This document shows, one piece after another, positions 1 through 11,519 of a stretch of DNA of 64,000 bases; the stretch's first letter is position 1; the number at the start of each line of letters is the position of its first letter. The notes under the pieces are model-generated. The model had not been told where the DNA came from. It saw only the letters and a program-made list of their open reading frames with translations, and ran no database searches. The DNA lies in assembly GCA_947359465.1 (NCBI GenBank), contig OX375875.1, forward strand, positions 61,071,981 through 61,135,980. The letters run 5' to 3'. A program made the position numbers and the translations under genes. This DNA is from Metellina segmentata. Its lineage: Eukaryota; Arthropoda; Arachnida; Araneae; Tetragnathidae.

Positions 1-1498
1 CTTTCCACAGAGCACTAAACGTACCACAGCCAGTTCCGAGTTTGAAAGTACAAAAATGAAAGATGTCAATCAGAGTACAAGGCCTCTTAAGATAAGCCGG
101 TCGGACATCCGACAAGAACATCTGACAAATGCAATGCACATGTCAGTACGCATGCGTTCAGCCTATTTAATGTCCGAAAACTGGTGTTGGACCAAAGCCT
201 CTTAGACAATATGGCTTGTCGAAGAGTCGCAGTCCCAACGTCAAGACAGGTATTTTTCAGTAACTGCAAGAACAATATCTGGATAGACAAGAGAGAGTAA
301 ATCTTTTCAAAGCCCACATCCAATCCCCAAAAGCCAGATTTTATAAAACTCTCTCAGAATAATTAGCACTTATAATTAACAAAGCACTTCAAGCACGAAC
401 AGATACCCCTCCACAGGCTCCCAGACTATTTGGGGTGCACAAAGACACCTAAAAGAACACCAACTTCACGAAAAATAAAAGCCATCTCATACATAAAACG
501 TCTTTTCCCTATAAAAGCCACCTGTGAAAACGGCTTTTCTTAATGGAGAAGAGACCAGCGATCTCCCCTTATCGTGGCAAAGGGAATAAAAGCGTGGATC
601 TCTTGAATTAATTAACACTCCACTAACCCCGTTCGTCCCAACACTTTTTATATCTATATTCCTTTTAGCGACGCCCCCTTCTATTTTTCCAAACCGGCAC
701 GTCCCTTCTCTCTCCTGTGGCCGAAGATATCTTTCTCCCGGACTCGTAAAGTAAGTCGTCGCATTGTTTGGGCGAGAGGTTGCCTGGAAATTCGGGAAAA
801 GTCTTTGGGAAGAGATCAACTAACTGCGTCAGAGAGGAAAGGAGGGATCGATACGATATTGCGATACTACTGAAAGGGTCCGGGAAACCTCGATTATCGA
901 TGGAGTTTCGATTGGGATGATGAAGTTTTGGGAATGTAATGGCGGAGGATTATATTCGGTGGAGAGATGCGGCTCTTTAAATTCCTTTATAAAATCGTTT
1001 CTTTCGGTGAGCGTGCTTTGTTAGTCTTTTTTCAGGTTTTGGCGTGAAGTGATGTTATTGATTGCGGCAGTCAAAGATAGGTGCTATTGTGTCTAACTTT
1101 CTGGATTAATTGCATTAGTTTTCCGCTCATTCCACATTAGTAAATATGATTAACCTGGTTGTTTGGAAACTGCAAAATAATTTGAAACCCCTTTAGGAAC
1201 AGTAATTGCTCTGGTGGCACTATAACAATTCTGCATTGGAGCCATCCTGTTACTTTACCACACGCGACTACTATAAATTATATTTTACCTCAACTCTCTC
1301 CATATATTACGTCACCAATAGCTTGTTCTGTTGCTCCACTAGTGCGAAATTAATTAAAATACCATACCATATATTACAATTTCCGATCAATAACTCTGCT
1401 CATGAGAATCACCCCAAAGCATCCCTAAATATGATCATCGATGTAAAGTAAGCTGTGATTAAACTCTTATTGAATGTTATTTTATGTTTGGGTTTGTA
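1..1498. other. Single-copy sequence, no gene recognised
   Basis: No domain, RNA gene or repeat is recognised. About 490-960 is GC-richer than its surroundings, with purine-rich runs and several ATCGAT or TCGAT steps. A short NRF-1-like palindrome (ACGCATGCGT) lies at 148-157. The open frames here (60-110 codons) show no recognisable protein signature. Confidence 0.5.
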
Positions 1499-1558
1499 AT
1501 TAATTAGCGTAGCACCGGAGCAACACAACAGGGTATTGGCGAAGGAAAGGGATAAATA
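1499..1558 (-). repeat. SINE-A 3' tail fragment
   Basis: The segment with TTAATTAGCG, GGAGCAACACAACAGGG and TATTGGCGA matches the reverse complement of the 3' part of the tRNA-derived SINE family seen complete at 6445-6785. Only about 60 bp remains. Confidence 0.6.
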
Positions 1559-3248
1559 TCGACTTTATGTTTGGGAGTGAACCAAAATAGGTTTAGTTTT
1601 GTGCCCAATCTATCGAAAAAAGTATACTGTACTAATTTAACAATATATAATTATTTTCTTTGTCTTCATAATATGCTAAGCTTTCGATCACGACGGTTCA
1701 GTTTAAACGTGAAATTGAGATCAGTTAAAAATAGAAGCATGAAAGAAATTATTATTTAACTATTTTTAAATCAAACGTTTTGTTATCAACTAACAGTCTA
1801 TTTTCTAGCTTTTACCGTCTCATAATTTTAAATGTAGTTTAATGCCCCGGCTTACCATATTTTAGATTCCTAAATGGATATAGTAGCATGTTTTGCGCGG
1901 CTTACTTTTTCATTTGGATATATCTATACTTATTCATTGTGGACCATTTCTAATTAGTATGTGATAAAGAGGGGTATGTGTTTCAAAAACAAATAACCAG
2001 ACAAATCACCATGAGTATAAAATGTTACATTTTCCTTTAGATCCATTCTCGGTCTCAGAAAAGCACAATATAAATATTTAGGTTCACTTTCATTTGTTTG
2101 TTTTGGGTAAATTTTTGTTGTCAACGCCCACATGCAACAACTGACTAGTACTAGTCTATCGTCAGATATAGAGGTTAAGCACTACTTTTTAAACCGGTCT
2201 TTTAAAACTTTTTAATTATATATGTCATGGTAAGAGATCCTATATTCTGAACTTTAAAAAGAGAATATTCACAGCAGAAGGTATAAAAATTCGATTAGGT
2301 GAATTCAGCAGCAATTTTTTTTGTGTGTGTGGTTTTACATATTATGAAAAAAAATTATAACTCGTTCGACTTTTAAGACTTCTGACAGCACTCCAGGGTT
2401 CTTTGAAGTAAACAGAATTGATTTCAGCCACGCAAAATATCAATTGAACAACATTGCATGTCAAAGAACAGTTCTTCTTGTTAAAATGGTAACTCATGGT
2501 AGTATTTATATGGAGAGAGCTGACGTTTTCAGAAAAATAGTGTTCTTCAATTGAAAACCTGCAAAAATAAATTTTAATGGAATAAAGTTTCAGGTTTTTT
2601 TATCGTAAAATACCTGTGTTTACTTTCTCCCAGAACGGTTGAGGCTTCTTCATAGAGCCCTCTGAGAAATGTAATGCCATTATTTGAAAACAGGCCGTGA
2701 CTTGATGTGCAAGGAATCGGGTAGACTCGAGTGATGCTGAAATTCACGTCACCAAGTGCTTAACTTACAGTGTGTCACCTCTATGAATCATCTCCAGCAC
2801 TTAAACCACACAGAACGCTTTATAATACTCAGAATTCCAATGTTATGTCGACATGCATAATATGCGCTGTAGTAACTTAGGTAAAGCCATTTTTGTTTTT
2901 CATAAATTACTACTTCATTTACAAAGTGATTGAAGGTGCAAATGTTAACAGGTTATAAGTTCTGAGATAAGTGATGTTTCGTAAGTTAGAATGGGAGGAT
3001 TTTTTTTATTTACCACTATTTCATCTATTAAAGTATAATCGGTTGAAGCCTGTCAGATGTAATATATACAGAGAAAATTTGAATCTAATAGTGTAATTTT
3101 TTCCGATTGTGATGGTACATAAAACCTTACCTTACTGTATCTCCCAGACGAAATTGAGATGGAAGAATGTGCTACGTTATTAAGACTTAGAATATTATTC
3201 AATACGTAGATCTGCAACAAACATTTTATTCATATTGTTCTTCTTTTA
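1559..3248. other. AT-rich single-copy sequence, nothing recognised
   Basis: No conserved protein motif, structured RNA or terminal repeat is seen. Sequence is mostly A/T with homopolymer runs. Confidence 0.5.
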
Positions 3249-3250
3249 TA

Positions 3251-3963
3251 CAGGGTGTCCAAAAAGAATGTCCCAGTTTTAAGGGTATATTATAACAGTT
3301 TAATTTAGACTATTTACAGCAAATCATATATCAAATTGAAGGTAAACTCACTTAGTTTTTCTTACAAATGTTCAATATGTGCACCTATAGTTATACGACA
3401 CACATCCAACCGAAAGTCCAATTCTTACCGTAACAGGGGTGGCTTATCTGGATATGTTGAAAGAATGGATATTTCCCCAATTAGTAGAGGGTGTCTTGTA
3501 AACTTTATTTTTCAACAGGATGGAACCCCTCCCCATTGGAATCTCTTTGTACGAGAGTGGTTGAACGTCGAAGTCCCTGACCGTTGGATTGGTCGTAATG
3601 GTCGAGACGACGGAGCTCTTTTTTGCTGGCCTACACGTTCACCTGACATAAGGCCATGCGATTTTTTCCTTTGGGGATTTATAAAAGATCTACGTGTCCA
3701 CGTTCCGCCGCTACCTAATGATTTAGCACATTTGAGACGTATAAGTGAAGATGCTACTGCTCCGGACTTGTTAACCAAAGTGTGGGAAGAATTGGATTTA
3801 AGGTTGGATGTGTGCCGTCTAACGTAAGATGCACATATTGAACATTTGTAAGAAAAACTAGGTTAGTTTACCTTCAATTTGATTTATGATTTGTTGTAAA
3901 TGGTCTAAATTAAACTGTTATAATATACCATTGAAAATGGGGCATTTTTTTATGGACACCCTG
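3251..3963 (+). mobile_element. Internally deleted Tc1/mariner-superfamily transposon with ~133-bp inverted repeats
   Basis: The element starts CAGGGTGTCC and ends GGACACCCTG, between TA dinucleotides (3249-3250 and 3964-3965), the target duplication of this superfamily. The inverted repeats are long: 3251-3383 pairs with 3830-3963 with roughly a dozen differences. Only the C-terminal half of a transposase remains inside, so the copy is non-autonomous. The transposase N-terminus and first catalytic aspartate are absent. The short TA-proximal match and long repeat arms are seen directly; the superfamily call also rests on the transposase remnant. Confidence 0.9.
3336..3827 (+). pseudogene. C-terminal remnant of an IS630/Tc1/mariner-type transposase
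   Basis: In life this enzyme cuts and joins the ends of its own transposon by DDE/D chemistry. Recognisable from about 3505 on are FQQDGTPPHW (second catalytic Asp), the LNVEVPDRWIGR block and SPDIRPCDFFLWGFIKD (third acidic position). The two acidic residues are separated by 46 residues if the Asp of PCDFF is taken, longer than the 34 of classical mariner. The first ~50 codons come from the inverted repeat and are not genuine transposase. The DNA-binding domain and first catalytic Asp are gone, so the product cannot be active. The frame stays open to the 3' inverted repeat, suggesting a fairly recent deletion derivative. Confidence 0.85.
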
Positions 3964-3965
3964 TA

Positions 3966-5899
3966 TTATGTTAAGGTTTGAATTTTGGAATGTTCATAGC
4001 TGTATGGGACTTGATGTGGCATTTTCATTTTAAAATTGATGAATTCAATAAAATTTGTAACAAGTAAGCTTTTGGATGTTTGCCTAGTGGCTAGCATCCT
4101 ACTCGTAGGTTCAAATTCTATTTATATAGAAAAAAACAGTGTAACGTTTTTTTTATATACTGTCCACATGTACGTGAATGTAAGTTCTTCCAGAATTTTC
4201 TGTTATTCCATTCAAGCTTGATTTGCTGTCATTGAGGTGGGATGTATTTGCTTATATACACACTCAAGAACCAGACACTGCTACCACAAAATACTTAAAG
4301 TGATGGAATTTCTCAGCTCCAACATTGATTACATCTGTGAGAGATTAGAAATCGTAAGTTCTCAAAATAACTTTGCTTTTCTTGCGAAACTTGTATAGGT
4401 CATTTTGGCTGTCTTTTAAACGTTCTGAATTTTGGATTTCACATTTTTTTAAAGATGATTTCATGATTTTTTATATTTACATTTTGTTTATTGTGTCTCT
4501 TTATTGTGTTTATGTGTATGTTCTTTTGTTTTTGTTCTCATTTTGTTCTGTGTCAAATTTTCAAATTTTGACATCCTTTTCTATTGTCATAATGTATTTT
4601 TGTGCTTACATGTTTCACCCTTCACTTGCCTTTCCTCTTTCTGTGTACTTTCAGGTTTTATGTGTGTATTGTGGATTGCTCAGCTCTCCCTTATCTCCGA
4701 ATCTCCTCCGTAAGGAGGACTGTACAGGTGAAACAGTGTCAGCCTAGGGCGTCCAATCCAATCCAAATCAAACAACCATTGCAGATTAAATACACGTGTG
4801 TAAGCTAATAAACCCAAAAAATATAACACAAATTTCTCAACCTTTAAAGACTTGTTGGAAATGAATACAAACACCATCGGGAAAGCACAAAAAATGTGCT
4901 CGAGATTGATAAATATTCGCTATTGTTTACACAGAACGGGGTGAAAAGACCTCTTAAATCTCCCCCAGAGGTCTTACGCAGAAATAGAAAATACAACAAC
5001 AAAAAAAGAATCAATATCACACAGAATCCCAAAACCAAAATCGTCAAAAAGTAAGAAGGCAAAAGAAAAAAGCCAGGGACGAGGTAAGTGCTTCAGGGAT
5101 CAACTCGAACAGGTCAGGCGGGTAGCCAGTGAGGCGTGAGGAGAGAGCTGACCATTGGTCATCTTTTTCCCCAGCGCTGACCGATAACTACTTCATTCAA
5201 TTCCCTCCATTCTCCCCTTTTAGGGAATTGTAAAAATCCCTCCCTCCCCTTTTTCTCAAGGAAATGGATGTGGGTTCGATCTTGTTTTTTTGTGTGTGTC
5301 GGTGATTCGGAATGCATATAAAACGACCTGTTCTGAGTTGCTGCAAACACAAGTCGGAATAGTTTGTCGCGATCAATGATGGAACACGGTGATTTGAATT
5401 GCAAAGCGGTTTCGGTTAGCGATTCCTGCACCCCCTCCCTCGCCCTCTTTTCCCTTACACGATCGATTGGAGGGTCGAGTCAAGGGGGGGTGCGAGATGG
5501 CTTTGAACCCGGACATTTATTTTTTGTTTTGTTATGTTTAATTCCCAGGAATGATGTATTATTTTTTTTGTGTTCTGCTGTTGTGTTCTGCGTTATTTAT
5601 TTTGGCTTTCAACAGCGCGTTTGCTGGAATTTTATTCGATGTTCGACACGTTCGAATCGAATAAGGTAGGAAGTTTAACCTCGTTTATCGTTTGATAAAA
5701 AAAAGAATGAGTTTTAAACGCTAGTGTTGACATATGCATTTTGATCCACATGCATCGGCGTCTAGTTATGTGGCCCAATTAAATCGTTTAAACGTATACA
5801 ATCAAGGGCTAAAAAACAATAGAACAGATTAGTTCGTATAAATCGTTTAAATGTCTAAACACCATCTGTTCACTTCCCAATAAAAGATGACGGCAAATA
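3966..5899. other. Single-copy sequence, no gene recognised
   Basis: 4370-4690 is T-rich and gives long Phe/Leu/Cys-rich open frames that are composition artefacts. About 5160-5520 is GC-richer with pyrimidine-rich runs. No domain, RNA gene or repeat family was recognised. Confidence 0.45.
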
Positions 5900-5989
5900 T
5901 GCATATATAACGAGTTAACCCTCCAAGGAGCACACGCATATATCAATATTGTAACCTGCTTTCTTCCCTGCATGATTTCCAACTAGTTT

Positions 5990-7234
5990 TGGTCATTTTG
6001 ACCAGTAGGATATACTGGGATTCTTTCAACAAATAAGTGAGGAGATTTCGCTTTGAAAGTAAACCGGCATAACTCAAAAAATTGCAATTGTTGGGTTATG
6101 TCATAATCAAAACGAAAATGTGGTATATTTTTATGTGGAAGAGGGTCACAAAGTAATTCACAATCCGTGATTGAGTGATGATGAGTGATATTCAGTTAAA
6201 CTTTGGATAAATCTTTGAATGGGATTTTCTCTAAACAAATCGTTTTCGACTTGTGCCGGTTTTCCTCCAAGGTAGCGATTTAATCGTCAAACGTTAGGCA
6301 AGTAACTACTAGAAAATCTTGTGACGCTCAGAGGGTAGGTAGGGAGTTGATAACCAATCAATAAGTGAGGATATTTCTGAGCTCACATGGCAAAATGTTA
6401 TAAGTCACTTTTCCCCAAAAAATCGAGTAAATCCAATCCTGGAGGCCGACCAACCGGTATAGTGGTTAAGGTGTTAGCCTCTAGATCGGAAGGTTCCTGG
6501 TTCAAATCCGGGCCCGGGCATGGATGTTTGTAAACGTATGGTGTAGAGGCGGCTGGTGCACCTTAAATCTGTCGTGGCCGAAAGTCCTCACGTTGGGTTG
6601 GCGTGGAAGTTTGGAGAGTGGGGTGCCAGCTCAGGTGTTGCTTCGTCATCTGACCGTGGTTCAAAATTACGAGGTGTTGTCCTCGGATCTTTCCCTTAAG
6701 GGACTGATCCCGTACCGTCGTCAATAGCACGTTGTGTTGCTCTAGTACGACGTTAACTAAAAATTACCATTACCATTACCATTTACCAATCCTGGAGTCT
6801 GGTTTGTTAATGTTTAGAAGGTGGCAAAATGTCGTACGTCTTTTTCTTTCCGTTTATAAGGAAACTAAGGTGGGAAAATTGTAATAAATCAAAAATCACA
6901 GAACCACATGTTGAATCTCGAATCTTAAAATTGCTGTCACGAAAAATTTTAAAAAGTGACTTAATAACATTTTGCCATCTGAGCACAGATTTAGTCGTCA
7001 AATGTTATGTAAGTAACTACTAGGAAATCTCGTGACCCTCAGAGGGTAGGTTGCGAGTTGATAACCAATCAATAAATGAGGATATTAGTTATCAAATATT
7101 ATGTAGGTAACTACTCGGAAATCTCGTGATGCTCAGAGGGTAGGCATGGCGTTGATAACCAATCAATAAGTGAATATTTAGTAGTCAGATGTTATGGAAA
7201 TCTCGTGACTCTCAGATGGTAGGTAGGAAGTTGA
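5990..7234. repeat. Degenerate ~95-bp tandem repeat, interrupted by a SINE
   Basis: The recurring unit reads roughly GTAAC(T)ACTAG-AAATC-CGTGA-CTCAGAGGGTAGG, then TTGATAACCAATCAATAAGTGAGGATAT. Clear units lie at about 6285-6375, 6985-7080, 7085-7175 and 7176-7234 (short), with a weaker one near 5990-6060. The first clear unit is separated from the others by SINE-A (6445-6785). About 6380-6430 and 6940-6990 also form an inverted repeat around GGCAAAATGTTATAAGTCAC. Confidence 0.75.
6445..6785 (+). mobile_element. SINE-A, complete copy with 12-bp target-site duplication
   Basis: This is a tRNA-derived short interspersed element of 341 bp. The head carries an A-box-like TAGTGGTTAAGG and a B-box-like GGTTCAAATCC, the internal RNA polymerase III promoter. 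The body follows (CTTAAATCTGTCGTGGCC, GGAGAGTGGGGTGCCAGCTC, GATCCCGTACCGTCGTCAAT) and the tail is a short (ACCATT)n repeat. CCAATCCTGGAG occurs on both sides (6433-6444 and 6786-6797), a perfect duplication as left by LINE-type retrotransposition. It has no coding capacity and would use another element's reverse transcriptase. It serves here as reference for the other SINE-A copies. Confidence 0.92.
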
Positions 7235-7239
7235 ATTTA

Positions 7240-7510
7240 AGTCACAATGTAACAACACAACGGGCTATTGGCGATGGTCCGGGATCAATACCGAAGAGAA
7301 AGATCGTAGGAGAACGCCTCGTAATTTTGAACCAGGGTCAGATGCCGAGTTCTCACCTGGGCTGGCACCGCACTCTTCAATCGTCCACACCACGCCATTT
7401 AAGGCCACGACATATTTAACGCACACCAGCACACATGTATACGACGGTCTTTGGATGGATCTAGTTTAAAACTTGCTACCCACTGGTTGGTAATCCGTTA
7501 TTCTTCCAAC
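7240..7510 (-). mobile_element. SINE-A copy
   Basis: Reverse-complement copy of the family at 6445-6785: tail side AACACAACGGGCTATTGGCG, body TCGTAATTTTGAACCA and CACACCACGC, and a decayed tRNA-like head near 7470-7510. It abuts the last ~95-bp tandem unit. Confidence 0.8.
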
Positions 7511-8740
7511 CGTCGTTCAGAGGATAAAATAAATACAACTTACCTCACTATGGATGTCTTATTCCATTTTCTTTCACTGGCGTAACCCTCGTGTAGTTGA
7601 TAATAGAGACGAAAGATTTTCTTGCCAAGTTCATTATCCAAATCAAACCATTTTCGAGCAATCATATTAAAAACTGTTGTCAATGTTGACCAGCAGCATA
7701 AAAAGCGAATTTATTTTTTGCAACGGAAAAGTAGACGCTGTCTAACGGGGGAGCTCTAAACGGGTTTAGTATTTCCTCCAAGTTTTGAAGTAGTTTTGCG
7801 AGACGCAGGAGACGTCAGGAGTTGTAGTCGCAAGTAGACTGCTTACCGGAGACCAGAGCTAATGCTCTCAGACATCCAGCGACTGATGTTGCATTCTAGA
7901 GAAACGGAGGCTCGTTTGAACTGAAACCAGGGACACCAAGTTAGCCTGCTTCCTCACTGATGAATCCAGATTCACCTGAAGAACGACAGTCGGCGAATTC
8001 CATACATGGGTTAAACATGAAACCTGTAAGATAAAAAGAATAAGAAAAAGATGTAAACATCTATGTCACATCATGCGACGCATATAGTTTTTTAATGAAA
8101 ACATATTTTTACAAACATATAGAAAGACAAGCAATAAGAAATATCTACCAATAATTAGGAAACCAACTCAATCTTTTCAAATGCTACAAATTGTGTAAAA
8201 ACTCATAGTAATAGCTATCTGAATTTCGATTAATCTATAGACAGTTACATAAGGGTTATAGTTACAGTAGAGACAACTGGGACTTGGAGTGCTGTATGCC
8301 GATTTATTTTAGTTGACTGTTGACTTTCACTCGATGATATATAGCTACATTTCTATAAACTGTTCAAGGAAGTTACTTGAATTCTTCGGTTCCAGTGCTT
8401 TTAAATAACTCGAATTATAATGAATTCCTAAGTAGTATAACTATATTAAAAATAGTTATACTCTACTTCTCTTTTAACTACAATACTTCGAATCTTCGAG
8501 TTTTTATTTTCTTCAAACGAAAGTGTTTTCGCCTCATCTAAGCGTTGCCACTAAAGTATACAAAAGAATCATAAATAAATACTTAAATAATTGGTACAGA
8601 GCGCATTGGGAGACCACAAAAATAAGTTATTCAACGAATTTATATAATATAAATTGATTTTTTAATGCTTTCGCGTTGGGAGTTGTTTAGTCAGCGCTGA
8701 AGGCAGAAAAGTGAATCTCTAGATGTTGCAAGGTATTTAC
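7511..8740. other. Single-copy sequence, nothing recognised
   Basis: AT-rich, with a slightly GC-richer patch at 7740-7990. No conserved frame, RNA gene or repeat was seen. Confidence 0.45.
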
Positions 8741-8741
8741 A

Positions 8742-8897
8742 GAGGTAAGGTTAGTTAATTAACGTCGCGCTGGAGCAATACAATGGTCCTGTATCAATCC
8801 CCAAGGGAAAAATTTAAGGACAACATCATGTAATTTTGAAGCACGGTCAGAAGACAAGCTCAACACTTGAGCTGGCATCCCACTTACCAGCAATATT
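8742..8897 (-). mobile_element. SINE-A copy, 5'-truncated
   Basis: Tail and body only, on the minus strand: TTAGTTAATTAACGTCGCGC, GGAGCAATACAATGG, GAAGCACGGTCAGAAGAC and GAGCTGGCATCCCAC. The tRNA-like head is missing, the usual result of incomplete reverse transcription. Confidence 0.75.
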
Positions 8898-8899
8898 TG

Positions 8900-10974
8900 G
8901 GATAGAAACCTATTTGCTGACGGCTGAGTCATGTTACGGTCAGTCATAACGTGGAATTAACATAGAATTTCCAGGTTCTATCGTTTTGCAGTGCCTATTA
9001 GATAATCTGTGTTTGTTCACTAGTCTTCGCTTGATGAACCAAGTGTGCGTTGACTTGATGTTCCTCAGATGTCCCTGTAGTGTTATATGTACTAACTAAC
9101 TAACACCAACACACACTCCCGTGCCTAGTGTCGAGAGACACAGTACCAATTTAAATAAGTGTGGTTGGATGAAGTGTTATGTACTAGACTGAACACCTAT
9201 TACATTTATCTAAGACGTGCAATCGAATGGTTGTTTTATGATTTGCTGCGAAGTATGTCGAGAATAAACTGGCGATTATAGCTCTCTATAAGTGTTCTGG
9301 ATTCCCTACAGTGAGTTAGATTATTTCAAAATACATTTTTAAGGACGATTTACTTCTTGACATACGTGTGAATTACATTAACTTGCAAAACATTTACGAT
9401 CTAGTTTAACCTGACTGCATTAACAATATCGTCAATCAAAACTAGTTTAAAAGTATAACGTTATAGTAGAACACCAATAAGAATTTAAAAAAGAATCTAT
9501 CTATAAAGCACTTCAGAACATCCTTCTGCAATATTGTGGCGAAATCTATCAGCGTATTGGTAATTTTGATTGAATTGTTGGAACTTTTAGAAGTAACTTG
9601 ATTTAGAAAAAAAAAGTGTCATAACTTATTAATGGATTGCAAATTGCAGTTAGATATATCTATTTTATTCTAGTTCTAAAAGTTAAAAATTTACAATGGA
9701 CATTCCCGTTTGAATTGTTGTTGTATTTGTGATGTCATCGGTATGTGTATGTAGATCGTTAACTTGGGTCTGGCAATAGACGAACGCAAATCGATATTCA
9801 TTCAGTCGTTATCTGCCCAAGTTGATTGCATATTAACATTACTTGTATACGTCAATCTGAGATGATCGGAACATCTTATCATGCATGCTGTCCTTTATTT
9901 GAGGCAAGACGATGGTAAGCTATCCAGTCTTATATTCATGATTTGTTACTTTTATACAAAAGTTATGTTGCTAAGTTTGTATTAAAACGTTACTCTACAT
10001 TTTATCTGACTATTTATTATTCAATTAACGAGACGGTACATACATATGGCTAAAAGTAATTGAACATTTTAAAAGTAATAGAAATTTTTAATTATTCGAC
10101 GCTATAGGAAAACGAATAATTCTAAAAAAACAAATTCATAATAACAAAATTTCGGGAGGAAACGCGCAATGGAGTGAGTCCAATAACAAATACTGATTTT
10201 CGAGAAGAACAAAACGAAAGATATTAATGCTCCACATTTTTGGATTTTAACATTCCGCACAGAAATTCCATTCGGGACTGGGAAGCACTAAAAAAAGCTA
10301 GCCTCCCTCTTATTTATGAAATTCGGTGAGGAGCAGGCAATCACAAAGTGTACGCTGAATTCAATAAGCACAAATAAAAAAGGGAAGAAATACAAACATA
10401 CGACATCGAAGGAAAGAAATTCTTCTTTAAAAAAAAGTAGAAAAAGCACAGTTAATCAACAATGCGAATAAAACGAATTTTAAATCGAACGATTTATCAC
10501 AAGAAGGGAACGAATTTTTCATAAACTGAAACTTCTGTCCAGAAAAAGATATTGAAAAAGAAAATTATTTCGATAAGTTCCATAGGAATAGCCTGGTAAA
10601 AAGGGTCTATAATAAAACTTATACAACCACAAAATGATGGAAGGTATGAGAAGAGAAAAATACAGGTGCATACAGCTCAATACAAAAACATAATAGGTCT
10701 TTATAGGCAATATTGATAGAATATATTCTTCATTTTTATAGAGAATATTGGATTTTTGATAAAGAAGTATACCTAGTGTTGAGTGCTATTCAATGAAAAG
10801 GATAAAGCTATCACAAAATATCACAAAGAAAATTTTGGGATTCTCAAAAAGAGAAAAACTATTAGGAGTGCAATAAACCATTTTTGAGGTGCAAGAATTA
10901 TTGAAAAATGAACTACACATGGAGTACTTTTTAAACGGTAGAAAAAAATTTAACCAGATTATTGTTCATAAGGT
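8900..10974. other. AT-rich single-copy sequence, nothing recognised
   Basis: No protein motif, tRNA-like head or terminal repeat was found. Runs of A and T dominate 10060-10960. Confidence 0.45.
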
Positions 10975-10975
10975 T

Positions 10976-11048
10976 CGTTTTGGTGGGTTGGTTGGTTTCG
11001 GTTTTATGAAGCAAGGTCCGCTAGTGGACAAGCAGCGCCAAGCGTAAG
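10976..11048 (-). repeat. SINE-B 3' fragment
   Basis: TTGGTTTCGGTTTTATG followed by AAGCAAGGTCCG and CAAGCAGCGCCAAGC matches the start of the second SINE-like family, seen more fully at 55145-55380. Only about 70 bp can be matched. Confidence 0.55.
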
Positions 11049-11344
11049 TTTAAAATCCAAAAACAGCCTATATAACAATAAACATTTGTCTATGAATCAT
11101 ATACAAGTAGCATGAGAGTAAAATAAATTCGAAATCTTAGCCCCGTACTTGTAAGTAAAATTCGGCTTTTATAAAAAATCATGTTCAAGTCTAAATCAAT
11201 AAGTTAATCAAAAAACACCTCAAATTTAAATCTGAGAGTTATTTGCATAGGGAAATATATTTTACGGTTTATACTTGGCACAATGGCTGCTTCACACAAA
11301 TAAAGGATTATCAAATACCACAACAGTTCTAAATTTCTGAACTC

Positions 11345-11515
11345 ATAAGCAGGTTGGCAGGGTTTTATGGCGCAAGGGCCATATTTTACCAAGCTGTGCC
11401 AGACACAAGACAACGTCAAAGAAATATGCCCAGGGTAAGTTTCAGAGATTGACCCCCTACAACTCGTAGGTTGCTAGTGCTGTGACAAAACCACTGAGTC
11501 ACTCTGGACTTAGAA
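11345..11515 (-). mobile_element. SINE-B copy with tRNA-like head
   Basis: The left part carries GGGTTTTATGGCGCAAGGGCC, CAAGCTGTGCCAGACAC and ACAACGTCAAA, shared with other SINE-B copies. The right part reads on the minus strand as a tRNA-like head: CAGAGTGACTCAGTGGTTTT (A-box-like) and CTAGCAACCTACGAGTTG. The middle of the body is shorter than in the 55145 copy. Confidence 0.7.
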
Positions 11516-11519
11516 GACC

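Noticed and set aside
4373..4808. 124-codon hydrophobic frame resembling a membrane protein
   Set aside because: The stretch is T-rich, three overlapping frames are open, and no domain or homologous motif is visible.
6450..6525. Functional tRNA gene
   Set aside because: A- and B-box-like words are present, but the segment continues into a repeated SINE body with a TSD, and no mature acceptor-stem structure is evident.
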